Assembly: GCF_002993365.1 (NCBI RefSeq)
Contig: NZ_PVNP01000047.1
Span: 1 to 64,000, forward strand
Source of the DNA: Marisediminitalea alba
GTDB lineage: Bacteria; Pseudomonadota; Gammaproteobacteria; Enterobacterales; Alteromonadaceae
Reading direction: 5' to 3'
DNA: 64,000 nt
The position numbers and the translations under genes are program-made. Positions 1 through 7,561 of the stretch are shown piece after piece (within the stretch, counting starts at the first letter, position 1; the number at the start of each line of letters is the position of its first letter). The notes below the pieces were generated by a model that made no database searches, had not been told where the DNA came from, and saw nothing but the letters and a program-made list of their open reading frames with translations.

Positions 1-396
1 CTGACCAGTCAACGGCAATGACAGGATGTTTACAGGTACAAAATAACCGGCAAATCATTGCATAGATAAACGGTACTTCACGCTGGAGGTGACCATTAGA
101 TAACAGCCGGTCAGCCCGCTTAATACGGTGTTTCTCATAGGCATTGGAACGGATACCGCGCCCCATACTGGTCACAGTGGCCGAACCGCTCTCAATCAAG
201 CTTCGCACACAGGCGACAACGGCCTGTTTGCGGGTTTTATGCATTTTATGGCTGACAAAAGAGACAAGATTGTTCAATATAGAGCGTGCATTCATGGTGT
301 TTTCTGTGTTGGTTTTTTTTGGCGAAAGATCTGATCACCAAATGCCATGAATGTTCCCTAACTCTTTGACTTTATTTTACTATTCGTGGGGATAGC
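1..396 (-). mobile_element. 5' end of an IS4-family insertion sequence (partial, left edge)
   Basis: The minus strand carries the N-terminal part of an IS4-type transposase that runs off the left edge of the window. The outer IS boundary cannot be fixed because the other end is missing. The stretch around 382-396 (attcgtggggatagc) is a candidate terminal inverted repeat, by inference only. No target duplication can be tested. Confidence 0.5.
2..295 (-). CDS. IS4-family transposase, N-terminal fragment (runs off window)
   Basis: Translating the minus strand from the ATG at 295 gives 98 open residues up to the window edge. The protein begins MNARSILNNLVSFVSHKMHK and ends in the motif VIAVDWS. 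A D-W-S motif is the first catalytic aspartate context of the DDE domain in IS4-family transposases. The basic, helical N-terminus with 'KTRKQAVVACVRSLI' fits the family's DNA-binding region. The catalytic core and C-terminus lie outside the window, so intactness is unknown. The upstream 100 bp (296-396) is A/T rich and holds no other gene. The assignment rests on the DWS motif and general resemblance. Confidence 0.72.
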   Translation of the reverse strand, partial: MNARSILNNLVSFVSHKMHKTRKQAVVACVRSLIESGSATVTSMGRGIRSNAYEKHRIKRADRLLSNGHLQREVPFIYAMICRLFCTCKHPVIAVDWS

Positions 397-654
397 TCAG
401 TATCCAGTACCATTTAACTTGTTAGAAGACTGGATAATTCAATACTCAGAAAATTAATTCACTTTCTTGTGTGAATCATCTTTTAACACGAGAATAGTAA
501 ATAAAAGATACAAAAGAACCGACTCAAAGGTCGGTTTAGTTGCTAAATTTTCTTGCAAAGAATGGTACCAGAGGCCGAACTCGATCCGGTACAGTATTGT
601 TATCAGTGGATGTAAATCCGCTACGTCTAACCATACACAAAGCGCAAATATAAC
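296..654. other. Intergenic region without a gene; two dyads
   Basis: No credible coding frame is seen here. An 8-bp inverted repeat TATCCAGT (401-408) / ACTGGATA (429-436) lies just inside the putative IS boundary. A second hairpin, aaccgac (517-523) with gtcggtt (530-536), could act as a weak extra minus-strand terminator because T-rich sequence follows it in that direction. The rest is A/T-rich spacer. Confidence 0.5.
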
Positions 655-690
655 AAAAAAGCCCCGACCATTTCTGATCAGGGCTTCTTG
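655..690 (-). terminator. Rho-independent terminator of tRNA-Phe
   Basis: On the minus strand, just after the tRNA 3' end, AAGCCCTGATC pairs with GGTCGGGGCTT across a short loop and is followed by six T. This is a typical intrinsic terminator and closes the tRNA transcript. Confidence 0.85.
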
Positions 691-695
691 ATAAG

Positions 696-771
696 TGGTG
701 CCTCGACCCGGGATCGAACCAGGGACACGCGGATTTTCAATCCGCTGCTCTACCAACTGAGCTATCGAGGC
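696..771 (-). tRNA. tRNA-Phe (GAA)
   Basis: A 76-nt cloverleaf on the minus strand starts GCCTCGATAGCTCAG and ends in encoded CCA. The anticodon stem GCGGA/TCCGC encloses the loop TTGAAAA, giving anticodon GAA (Phe). The T arm GGTTCGATCCC is canonical, and the acceptor stem GCCTCGA pairs with TCGAGGC. An intrinsic terminator follows. A truncated copy of the 5' half lies 169 bp upstream in the direction of transcription. Confidence 0.97.
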
Positions 772-902
772 ACATAAAACTGTGCAGTGTAAGCTTTAAT
801 TTTTCTTTGCAAAACTTTGCAAGCTAAATCGAAGTGCTTACTAACTTTATATCTCTTATCCTAACAGATCAGCTTGGTAAAATCGATTGATAAAGCTCGC
901 AC

Positions 903-940
903 TTTTCAATCCGCTGCTCTACCAACTGAGCTATCGAGGC
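903..940 (-). pseudogene. Truncated 5' half of tRNA-Phe
   Basis: These 38 bp are identical to positions 734-771, which is tRNA-Phe nucleotides 1-38: acceptor 5' strand, D arm, anticodon 5' stem and the whole anticodon loop. Identity stops exactly at the 3' edge of the anticodon loop, so no 3' half, T arm or CCA exists. A short flank (aaaactg, 941-947 versus 776-782) is also shared, allowing for a 4-bp insertion. This points to an incomplete tandem duplication or a scar of a tRNA-targeting element. It cannot form a tRNA. Confidence 0.9.
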
Positions 941-984
941 AAAACTGGTTAGCGATTAATGTTGCTGTCTCGCTGTGGGTGCGT

Positions 985-1013
985 ATTTAACGAGTTTCGC
1001 GCTTTTAAGTCAA
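985..1013 (-). promoter_or_regulatory. Sigma70-type promoter of the tRNA-Phe unit
   Basis: On the minus strand TTGACT (1013-1008) is followed after 17 bp by TTAAAT (990-985) and then a G/C-rich stretch, as in stringently controlled stable-RNA promoters. It lies about 40 bp before the truncated tRNA copy, so that copy would be transcribed first and the intact tRNA after it. A weaker alternative near 800-825 (TTGCAA, 17 bp, TTAAAG) could serve the intact gene directly. Confidence 0.5.
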
Positions 1014-1068
1014 CCACTTTTTTGAATATTTTAATCAACTGCATGTTCTTTGTGCAATCTGTGCAAAA

Positions 1069-1344
1069 TCACGGCTTTTTGGGCGGAACATAGCCTTCAA
1101 TCGTTGGTTCTTTACCTTCAAACAGAAAGGCTTCCATCTGTTCTTCCAGGAACTTACGATCGGTTGGCTCCATCATATTGAGCTTTTTTTCGTTGATCAG
1201 CATAGTTTGCTTTTTTTGCCATTCGGCCCAGGCTTCTTTGCTGATACTGTCGAAAATACGCTTACCTAGCTCGCCTGGGTAAAGCTGAAAATCCAGTCCG
1301 TCTGCTTCTTTGTCGTAGTGTGCACAATATACCGTTCTGGGCAT
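1069..1344 (-). CDS. yggX: Fe(2+)-trafficking / oxidative damage protection protein YggX
   Basis: A 91-residue protein with the family core [18 protein letters not shown] and [14 protein letters not shown], which is nearly unchanged across gammaproteobacteria. YggX is a small cytosolic protein that protects Fe-S clusters from oxidative damage and takes part in iron trafficking. The ATG at 1344 (MPRTVYC) is preferred over one at 1359 because GGAG lies at the right distance before it and family members start M-S/P-R-T. It lies 28 bp downstream of mutY on the same strand, the same order as mutY-yggX in Escherichia coli, which suggests co-transcription. MutY itself carries a 4Fe-4S cluster. Confidence 0.95.
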   Translation of the reverse strand: MPRTVYCAHYDKEADGLDFQLYPGELGKRIFDSISKEAWAEWQKKQTMLINEKKLNMMEPTDRKFLEEQMEAFLFEGKEPTIEGYVPPKKP

Positions 1345-1372
1345 TGTTATTCTCCGCATTAATTTGTTGTGA

Positions 1373-2413
1373 TTATAACTGTTTCGTTAAATCAGTTAGA
1401 AGTCTTTTTACCGGTGTAGGCACGCCCAATTGCAATGGCTTATATAACGACACCCAGCTGTGACCCGTCTCGGCAATCACCGCGCTTAACGACTCGCAAT
1501 GTAACAGCTTAGGCTGAATATCCAAATGATAGTGGCTAAAGGTGTGTCTGAATGGCGTAAGCAACTGTGCATCGAAATCGCTGCCGATGAACTGGGCAAC
1601 ATCCTTTGGCACAGCATCAGCATCTTCGCTTTCGATAAAACTCCAGAGTCCGCCCCAGATACCTGTTGCCGGGCGCTGCCTGAGTAACACACTGCCCTGG
1701 TAGAACGGGATCCACATCACGGTGCTTTTTACTGGTAGGGTCTTTTTCGGCTTTTTGCCCGGGTAGTCAGTCTGATTACCCTGCGCATAGGCAATGCAGT
1801 CGCTTTGCAATGGGCAGCGATCGCAGGCCGGTTTGCTCCGGGTACAAATCATCGCGCCTAAATCCATCATGGCCTGGGTGTAATGATTGGTGCGCTTATC
1901 CGGCGTATTCTGGGTCGCATACTGCCAGAGCTGTTGTTCTACCTGGCGCTTGCCGGGCCAGCCTTCTACGGCATAATAACGAGCCAGTACACGCTTCACG
2001 TTACCGTCGAGAATAGGGTGTGACTGACCGCAGGCGATGGATAAAATGGCCCCTGCCGTGGAACGACCAATCCCCGGCAACGCAACTACCTCATCCAGGG
2101 TAGCTGGAAACTCGCCGTTATATTGTGTGGCAATCTGCTGCGCCGCTTTGTGCAGATTACGCGCTCTGGCGTAATAGCCCAGGCCCGTCCACAGGTGAAG
2201 CACATCATCCTGCGGCGCCTCGGCCAACGCTATCACGGAGGGAAAACGCGCCATAAAGCGTTCAAAATACGGGATCACCGTGGTCACCTGAGTTTGTTGC
2301 AGCATGATCTCAGACACCCATACCCGGTAAGCAGAAATGGCCTGTTGCCAGGGCAGATGCTTACGGCCATGTTCGTCAAACCAGTTTAATACCCGTGTAG
2401 AAAATGTATTCAC
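1373..2413 (-). CDS. mutY: A/G-specific adenine DNA glycosylase MutY
   Basis: A 346-residue base-excision repair enzyme that removes adenine mispaired with 8-oxoguanine. Visible features are the catalytic Glu35 in [10 protein letters not shown], the helix-hairpin-helix [12 protein letters not shown] (about 112-123), catalytic Asp136 in ILDGNVKR, and a 4Fe-4S ligand set C190-x6-C197-x2-C200-x5-C206. The C-terminal third matches the Nudix-like 8-oxoG recognition domain ([10 protein letters not shown]). Length is normal for the family. The start is a GTG at 2413 with GGGAG upstream; an in-frame ATG would cut into the conserved N-terminus. It heads a mutY-yggX unit and is divergent from the hydrolase gene at 2513. 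Confidence 0.96.
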   Translation of the reverse strand: MNTFSTRVLNWFDEHGRKHLPWQQAISAYRVWVSEIMLQQTQVTTVIPYFERFMARFPSVIALAEAPQDDVLHLWTGLGYYARARNLHKAAQQIATQYNGEFPATLDEVVALPGIGRSTAGAILSIACGQSHPILDGNVKRVLARYYAVEGWPGKRQVEQQLWQYATQNTPDKRTNHYTQAMMDLGAMICTRSKPACDRCPLQSDCIAYAQGNQTDYPGKKPKKTLPVKSTVMWIPFYQGSVLLRQRPATGIWGGLWSFIESEDADAVPKDVAQFIGSDFDAQLLTPFRHTFSHYHLDIQPKLLHCESLSAVIAETGHSWVSLYKPLQLGVPTPVKRLLTDLTKQL

Positions 2414-2512
2414 GACTTTTTACTCCCAATTACTGCGGCGCAGTGTAACAGTGATTGCACCGATCCCGTAGAGCCTGATAGGCTCTGACCAACTTTTTCC
2501 CAGGAGCGTTTC

Positions 2513-3196
2513 ATGCGATACGTTTTTTTACCCGGTACCTTATGTGATGAGCGTGTTTGGCTGCCGGTCTGGAAGCAGCTCAGCCTGTCTGCCCGAGCTT
2601 ATGTACCGCTGCAATGGGCAAATAGTTTAGAAGAAATGTTAGCGCTCACCAGCGACCGCACCGACCCGGACGGTAAAAATCACCTGATTGGTTATTCCAT
2701 GGGGGCCTATATCGCTGCGTTGTGGGCGCTGACCTATCCGGATAAAGTGGCCTCGCTAACGCTGATGGGCTACGCCCCTACCGGTTTGTCGGAACGTGAG
2801 TTAAAACGGCGTAAAACCCTGCTGGAGCAGTTAAAAGGCGGCAAAGTGGATATCACGGCTAAAGCCTATCTGGCTAACATGATGCTACCAGAACACAGTG
2901 ACGACATACTGCCAATACTCACCGATATGGCCAGCGATTTAGGCACGGCGACATTACGGGCGCATGTACAAAGCACCACACCCAGAAAAGACCTCACCGC
3001 CAAGCTCGGCCAGCTCAACTGCCCGGTAAATTTAATTGCCGCCCGTCAGGACGCAGTGGCAACATTCCCGGCTATGCAAACCGCCCACCAACAAATTAAC
3101 GGTGCCCGGCTGCTGCCGGTTGAAGACAGCGGCCATATGATGATGCTGGAACAACCGGCGAGTGTGGCGGCGCTGCTAAACGAGCTATTGGCTTAA
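2513..3196 (+). CDS. Alpha/beta-hydrolase fold protein
   Basis: A 227-residue cytosolic hydrolase of unknown substrate. The nucleophile elbow is GYSMG with Ser62. Likely partners are the Asp in ARQDAV (about 185) and the His in DSGHMMMLEQP (about 208). The N-terminal LPGTLCDERVW resembles the oxyanion region of small esterases such as the BioH/MhpC-like group, but nothing fixes the substrate. A good Shine-Dalgarno (AGGAG) precedes the ATG. Its 3' end overlaps the convergent Nudix gene by 12 bp. Confidence 0.85.
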   Translation: MRYVFLPGTLCDERVWLPVWKQLSLSARAYVPLQWANSLEEMLALTSDRTDPDGKNHLIGYSMGAYIAALWALTYPDKVASLTLMGYAPTGLSERELKRRKTLLEQLKGGKVDITAKAYLANMMLPEHSDDILPILTDMASDLGTATLRAHVQSTTPRKDLTAKLGQLNCPVNLIAARQDAVATFPAMQTAHQQINGARLLPVEDSGHMMMLEQPASVAALLNELLA

Positions 3197-3697
3197 GCTC
3201 AGGTAACGGCTAAGGGCCTGCTGTGCGGAGGGAAACGCCAGTTTAAGCTCCGCACAGTCAGATAATGGCCGCCAGCTAAAGCCACTCACCTCACTGTTAT
3301 CCACTTTGCAGGCAGGCTTATCGTGTAGTTCGGCAGCAAAAAAGATATCCATGGTTGGGTAAACCAGTGTTTTATACGGGTATTGATTCGGCCACGCCCC
3401 CAGGTATTGCAATGACTCGCCGGGATCGATTCCGGTTTCTTCCCGGCATTCTCGGCGCAGCGCCTGCTCTGCCGACTCATCGGGATTAATAAACCCGCCC
3501 GGCAAATCCCACTCGCCGGCAGCCGGGGCTTTACTGCGTTTGACCAGCAACACGTGTTGCTGATACACCAGAATCCCGCCTACCGCTGCGCCCACATTAC
3601 GAAACACTTCAAACTGGCAGTCGCTGCACTGGTAACGGTTGTTGTCCTGACTGGTAAAAGTCTGCTGCCCGCATTGAGGGCAAAAGTGAGCTGACAT
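3185..3697 (-). CDS. Nudix hydrolase with N-terminal zinc ribbon
   Basis: About 170 residues. An N-terminal zinc ribbon (CPQC...CSDC) is followed by a Nudix domain with a complete box, from the GG of GGFINPDE through REC to REETGI, matching G-x5-E-x7-R-E-x-x-E-E-x-G. Zinc-ribbon Nudix proteins include NADH pyrophosphatases, but this protein is short and lacks an obvious NudC SQPWPFPxS signature, so the substrate is left open. Start at 3697 (MSAHFC) is chosen so that the zinc ribbon sits at the N-terminus; an upstream ATG at 3712 adds five residues and cannot be excluded. Confidence 0.88.
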   Translation of the reverse strand: MSAHFCPQCGQQTFTSQDNNRYQCSDCQFEVFRNVGAAVGGILVYQQHVLLVKRSKAPAAGEWDLPGGFINPDESAEQALRRECREETGIDPGESLQYLGAWPNQYPYKTLVYPTMDIFFAAELHDKPACKVDNSEVSGFSWRPLSDCAELKLAFPSAQQALSRYLSLSQ

Positions 3698-3833
3698 TAG
3701 GTGAGTTTCCATTCGTTTAAGCTGGGTTTACGCTATCATACAACCAGCGACCCGTCGTGGCTGCACGCCAGACCGTTGCAATTTTGTACGCGTCGTGGAT
3801 AATGCCGCGGCAATTAACAGGTGACAGACTATC

Positions 3834-4553
3834 ATGGCAAAATTTAATTCCCAGGCCGAAGCCGAAGCGGCCGGCGTTTATATCAGTAAAGTAAAGAGTT
3901 TTGTGAAGCGCGAAGGGCGCTTAACCAAAGCCCAGGGCCGTGCGCTTGAAGAATTCTGGCCAACCAAAGGTATCGAATACCAGAGCGAGCCGCTGGATCT
4001 TGCTGCCGTATTTGGCCGTGACGCGCCGGTAGTCGTTGAAATCGGTTTTGGTATGGGTAAGTCACTGGTCACCATGGCTCATGAGGCCCCTGAGCTTAAC
4101 TTTATTGGTATCGAAGTTCACCGTCCGGGCGTTGGCGCTTGTCTGGCCGATGCCGGTGAGCTGGGCGTAGAGAATCTGCGCGTTATGGAACATGATGCCG
4201 TTGAAGTGCTTAAAAACATGATCCCTGATACCAGCCTGCATCGCCTGCAGTTGTTTTTCCCCGACCCGTGGCACAAAAAGCGCCACCACAAACGCCGCAT
4301 TGTACAAGCGGAATTTGCTGAATTGGTTCGCACCAAACTGGCTGTTGGCGGCACATTCCACATGGCCACAGACTGGGAGCCTTACGCAGAGCACATGGCC
4401 GGGGTAATGAACGCAGCAGAGGGCTACACTAACACCGCTGCCGAAGGTGATTATGTACCACGCCCTGATTACCGCCCAACCACTAAGTTTGAGGTACGCG
4501 GCCAGAAACTTGGCCACGGCGTTTGGGATCTGATTTACGAGCGCACAGCATGA
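3834..4553 (+). CDS. trmB: tRNA (guanine-N7-)-methyltransferase TrmB
   Basis: A 239-residue SAM-dependent enzyme that makes m7G46 in the variable loop of tRNAs. The SAM-binding glycine motif is [11 protein letters not shown]. The family-defining [15 protein letters not shown] follows near residues 141-155. Length agrees with E. coli TrmB (239 residues). An acidic N-terminus with [12 protein letters not shown] is also typical. The stop codon overlaps the ATG of rsmC (ATGA), so the two RNA methyltransferases form a coupled unit. Confidence 0.97.
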   Translation: MAKFNSQAEAEAAGVYISKVKSFVKREGRLTKAQGRALEEFWPTKGIEYQSEPLDLAAVFGRDAPVVVEIGFGMGKSLVTMAHEAPELNFIGIEVHRPGVGACLADAGELGVENLRVMEHDAVEVLKNMIPDTSLHRLQLFFPDPWHKKRHHKRRIVQAEFAELVRTKLAVGGTFHMATDWEPYAEHMAGVMNAAEGYTNTAAEGDYVPRPDYRPTTKFEVRGQKLGHGVWDLIYERTA

Positions 4554-5638
4554 GCCTGTCGCCACAAAGCCAGTTAATACTGCGTAACGAAGAGCAGTTT
4601 GAGCAGGGTAACTGGCTGATTATCAATCCCGACGATGCGGCGCTATTCAGTGCGCTAAGTGACGTAAAGCTCACAGTTTTGCATCAATATTACGATGTAT
4701 TTAAACAGTGTGCCCGGCGTAATGACGCAGCCCGTTTTGACAGTCGCGACCTGATTAGTAATAACGCTAACTTTGCCCTCACCGCCACTTCTGGCAATCA
4801 CACACATACCTTTGCTCCAGCAGTTGGTGATGTCGCAGCGATTACCGATGTGTTGATTTTTATGCCCAAAGCCAAAGCGCATCTGGCGATGCTGATGGCT
4901 ATGGCAGCTGCGCTGGTTGGTGAAGGTAACCGGGTACACGTGATTGGCGAAAATCGCGGCGGCATAAAAAGTGCGGGTAAAACCATCCAATCTTATGGTG
5001 ATGTAGATAAAATAGACTCTGCCCGTCATTGCAGCTGGTTAACCTGTCATCTCAACCAGGCGCCCGCTCCGTTTACCCTTAACGATTATATGAGCCGCGA
5101 CACCTACAATCGTAACGGTATTGAGTGGACCGTGTGTTCCTTACCCGGCGTATTCAGTCATCGCGAGCTGGATGCAGGTACTGCCATGTTGCTGGATAAG
5201 CTGCCCACATCTCTGTCCGGCAAGGTTCTCGACTTTGCTTGTGGTGCCGGTGTTATCGCCAGCTACCTGTTATCTGCTGGCAGTAAGGCCAGTGTAGAGC
5301 TGCTGGATGTCAGTGCTCTGGCTCTGTGGTGCAGCGCCCACACGTTGCATGAAAATCATCAGCAAGGCATTATTATCGCCACCGACACACTGCAGGGTGT
5401 CAGCGCTAAGTACCAGACGGTTGTAACAAACCCGCCGTTTCATACCGGGGTTAAAACCGATTACCGCATCAGCCGCGAGTTTATTCAGGCCACCCGGCAA
5501 CATCTGCAGCCAAAGGGAAAACTCTATCTGGTCGCCAACCGCTTTTTACCCTATGCGGAATTGCTCGCGGAACAATTTTCAAGCCCATCAGTGCTCACCC
5601 AGGACAATCGATTTTCTGTGTATTTTGCACAAAGTTAG
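4550..5638 (+). CDS. rsmC: 16S rRNA (guanine1207-N2)-methyltransferase RsmC
   Basis: A 362-residue rRNA methyltransferase for m2G1207. The C-terminal catalytic half has the SAM site [12 protein letters not shown] and the N2-methyltransferase signature [10 protein letters not shown] (near residue 293). The N-terminal half is the degenerate methyltransferase-like domain typical of RsmC. The ATG at 4550 overlaps the trmB stop as ATGA and gives the expected N-terminus ([19 protein letters not shown]); a longer frame from 4523 would lie inside trmB and is not preferred. Transcription is probably shared with trmB. Confidence 0.93.
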   Translation: MSLSPQSQLILRNEEQFEQGNWLIINPDDAALFSALSDVKLTVLHQYYDVFKQCARRNDAARFDSRDLISNNANFALTATSGNHTHTFAPAVGDVAAITDVLIFMPKAKAHLAMLMAMAAALVGEGNRVHVIGENRGGIKSAGKTIQSYGDVDKIDSARHCSWLTCHLNQAPAPFTLNDYMSRDTYNRNGIEWTVCSLPGVFSHRELDAGTAMLLDKLPTSLSGKVLDFACGAGVIASYLLSAGSKASVELLDVSALALWCSAHTLHENHQQGIIIATDTLQGVSAKYQTVVTNPPFHTGVKTDYRISREFIQATRQHLQPKGKLYLVANRFLPYAELLAEQFSSPSVLTQDNRFSVYFAQS

Positions 5639-5702
5639 CGTTTAAATCCCTGTCTTGTGTGGTAATTTGTGTAAAGCATCAAATTAAACGCTGGAGAGTA
5701 GT

Positions 5703-7127
5703 GTGAACATTGTTTTTGCGATTTCTGAAGTTGAAGAGCTGGTCAAAACCGGTGGCCTGGCCGATGTGGGCAAAGCACTGCCTCTGGCACTGAAATCGCC
5801 CGAGCATACCGTTAGCGTATTTATGCCCTATTACCGGGCCATCGCCGAGCAATTCTCACTTTCTGAAGCCTGTAGTAGCCAGACCCTGTTTGCCGAAAGT
5901 AAGGTTTACCACTATGCCGTTCGTCAGCTTAACTGGCACGGTATCGACGTTTACTTTATTGACTACCCGGAATACTTCAACCGGGAAGGTTTGTATAACA
6001 GTGCGTATGAAGCCTATAACGACAACGGCGAGCGCTTCAGTTTCTTCTGCGGCGCGGTATTAAGTGCGATTCAGGCGCTTGGCATGGCGCCGGATATCAT
6101 CCACTGCCATGACTGGCATACCGCCATGCTGCCGTTTTTATTACGCAGCGATCGCAGCGGCTATTTCAGCAACACGCGTTCGGTATTTACCATTCACAAT
6201 GCCGCGTTTCAGGGTGTGCACCGGATAGAAGAAATTCCGTACCTGCGCCATCATCCGGCTATTTTTGAGCAGGTCCATGGCGGCTACATCAACTTTTTGC
6301 AATCCGCCATCGAGTGCGCAGATAAAATCACTACAGTAAGCCCTAATTATGCTTCGGAGCTCCTTACCGACCTCGGCAGCCATGGCCTGCACGACCGGCT
6401 TATGCAGCGCAGTAACGACTTATCAGGTATTTTAAATGGCTGTGACTACAGCCAGTGGGATCCAATGACCGACCCGTACATTCCGGCCCACTTCAACGCG
6501 GATGATGTGAGTGGCAAGGCAGAATGTAAGCAGGCTCTGCAACGTAAATCCGGCCTGCCGGCGGAGCCTAACGTGCCTGTGTTTGGTATGGTATGTCGCC
6601 TTACCGAACAGAAAGGTTTTGGGTATCTTATTCCTATTCTTGATCGCCTTATCCGCCACAAACTGCAACTGGTTATTATTGGCACCGGCGATCCCAGGGT
6701 TTGTCAGGATCTTGGCGAGTTTGCCGAGCAACATCCCCAGCAGTTCTCCTTTATTAATGGTTTCAGTACCGAACATGCCCACCTGATTGAAGCGGGCGCG
6801 GATTTCTTTTTGATGCCTTCTCAGTTTGAGCCTTGCGGCCTTAACCAGATGTACAGCCTGGCCTATGGCACTGTGCCTATTGTGCGCGCCGTCGGAGGCC
6901 TTAAGGATACTGTGGTCGATCCGGAATACGCCCCGGATACGGCAACCGGCTTTGTGTTTGAAGAGCCCAGCGGCGAGGCATTACTTGGCTGTATTCGTCG
7001 TGCGCTGTTAGCTTACTACGAATGTCCGGTGACTTTCCGCGCCATGCAGCAAAAGGGCATGCACACCCGCTTTACCTGGCAGGAAGCCGCTGAACAATAT
7101 CTGGCGCTATACCAGAGCATCAATTAA
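5703..7127 (+). CDS. glgA: Glycogen synthase GlgA (ADP-glucose dependent)
   Basis: A 474-residue GT5 glycosyltransferase that extends alpha-1,4-glucan from ADP-glucose. Seen are the N-terminal KTGGLADV (ADP-glucose binding, from residue 15), IHNAAFQG, the second Rossmann domain with VCRLTEQKG, and the acceptor/catalytic motif SQFEPCGLNQMYSLAYGT containing the retaining GT E-x7-E pair. Start is GTG at 5703 with GGAG six bases upstream. No glgB, glgC or glgP is nearby, so this is an isolated glycogen gene. The stop overlaps the next ATG (TAATG), coupling it to a small exported protein. Confidence 0.95.
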   Translation: MNIVFAISEVEELVKTGGLADVGKALPLALKSPEHTVSVFMPYYRAIAEQFSLSEACSSQTLFAESKVYHYAVRQLNWHGIDVYFIDYPEYFNREGLYNSAYEAYNDNGERFSFFCGAVLSAIQALGMAPDIIHCHDWHTAMLPFLLRSDRSGYFSNTRSVFTIHNAAFQGVHRIEEIPYLRHHPAIFEQVHGGYINFLQSAIECADKITTVSPNYASELLTDLGSHGLHDRLMQRSNDLSGILNGCDYSQWDPMTDPYIPAHFNADDVSGKAECKQALQRKSGLPAEPNVPVFGMVCRLTEQKGFGYLIPILDRLIRHKLQLVIIGTGDPRVCQDLGEFAEQHPQQFSFINGFSTEHAHLIEAGADFFLMPSQFEPCGLNQMYSLAYGTVPIVRAVGGLKDTVVDPEYAPDTATGFVFEEPSGEALLGCIRRALLAYYECPVTFRAMQQKGMHTRFTWQEAAEQYLALYQSIN

Positions 7128-7459
7128 TGTCACTACGGGCATTATTACTGTTAGTAGCCTGTACTCTGGCGAGTTCTGCAGTGTGGGCAGAGGTGCCTGA
7201 GGAATGCATTCAGGCGCCGGAGCGACAAACCTACTGCCCTCACACCCTGTATCGGGTAGCGCGCGTAGCAGTGCCGTCACTGGCCATTAATCAGGGCTCA
7301 ATGGTGTGCCTGTGCTTATCCGACCTCACCGATTTACCGGTCAGCCGTCAGCAAGTTGCATTTACCAGTATCGCCCGCGAGTATGCGCTGCCACCGCAGG
7401 CACTTTTTCAGCTATTGGAAATACCGGCACCAGACTGGGCAGCAGAAAATAACCAATAG
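7127..7459 (+). CDS. Small exported protein of unknown function
   Basis: 110 residues, not recognised. An N-terminal signal peptide is clear (hydrophobic core LLLLVACTLASSAV, probable cleavage after VWA before EVPEE). The mature part is about 88 residues with four cysteines (EECIQ, TYCPH, MVCLCLS), which suggests disulphides in the periplasm. The ATG shares bases with the glgA stop (TAATG), so it is translated by coupling to glgA. No TM helix beyond the signal. Whether it serves glycogen metabolism or simply shares the message cannot be told from sequence. Confidence 0.7.
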   Translation: MSLRALLLLVACTLASSAVWAEVPEECIQAPERQTYCPHTLYRVARVAVPSLAINQGSMVCLCLSDLTDLPVSRQQVAFTSIAREYALPPQALFQLLEIPAPDWAAENNQ

Positions 7460-7561
7460 TCTGGCGTAAATAGGGCTTTTATAACGCAAAACCACACCTT
7501 TAAGCCCCCGCAATACTTTATTTTTTAGCCTTTATGAGCCACTATTAAATGACTAATCCTT

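Noticed and set aside
454..756. 100-residue minus-strand open frame over the tRNA region
   Set aside because: It runs across tRNA-Phe and its terminator and has no family resemblance or ribosome site.
4062..4565. 167-residue minus-strand frame
   Set aside because: It is antisense to trmB, which is unambiguous, and shows no domain.
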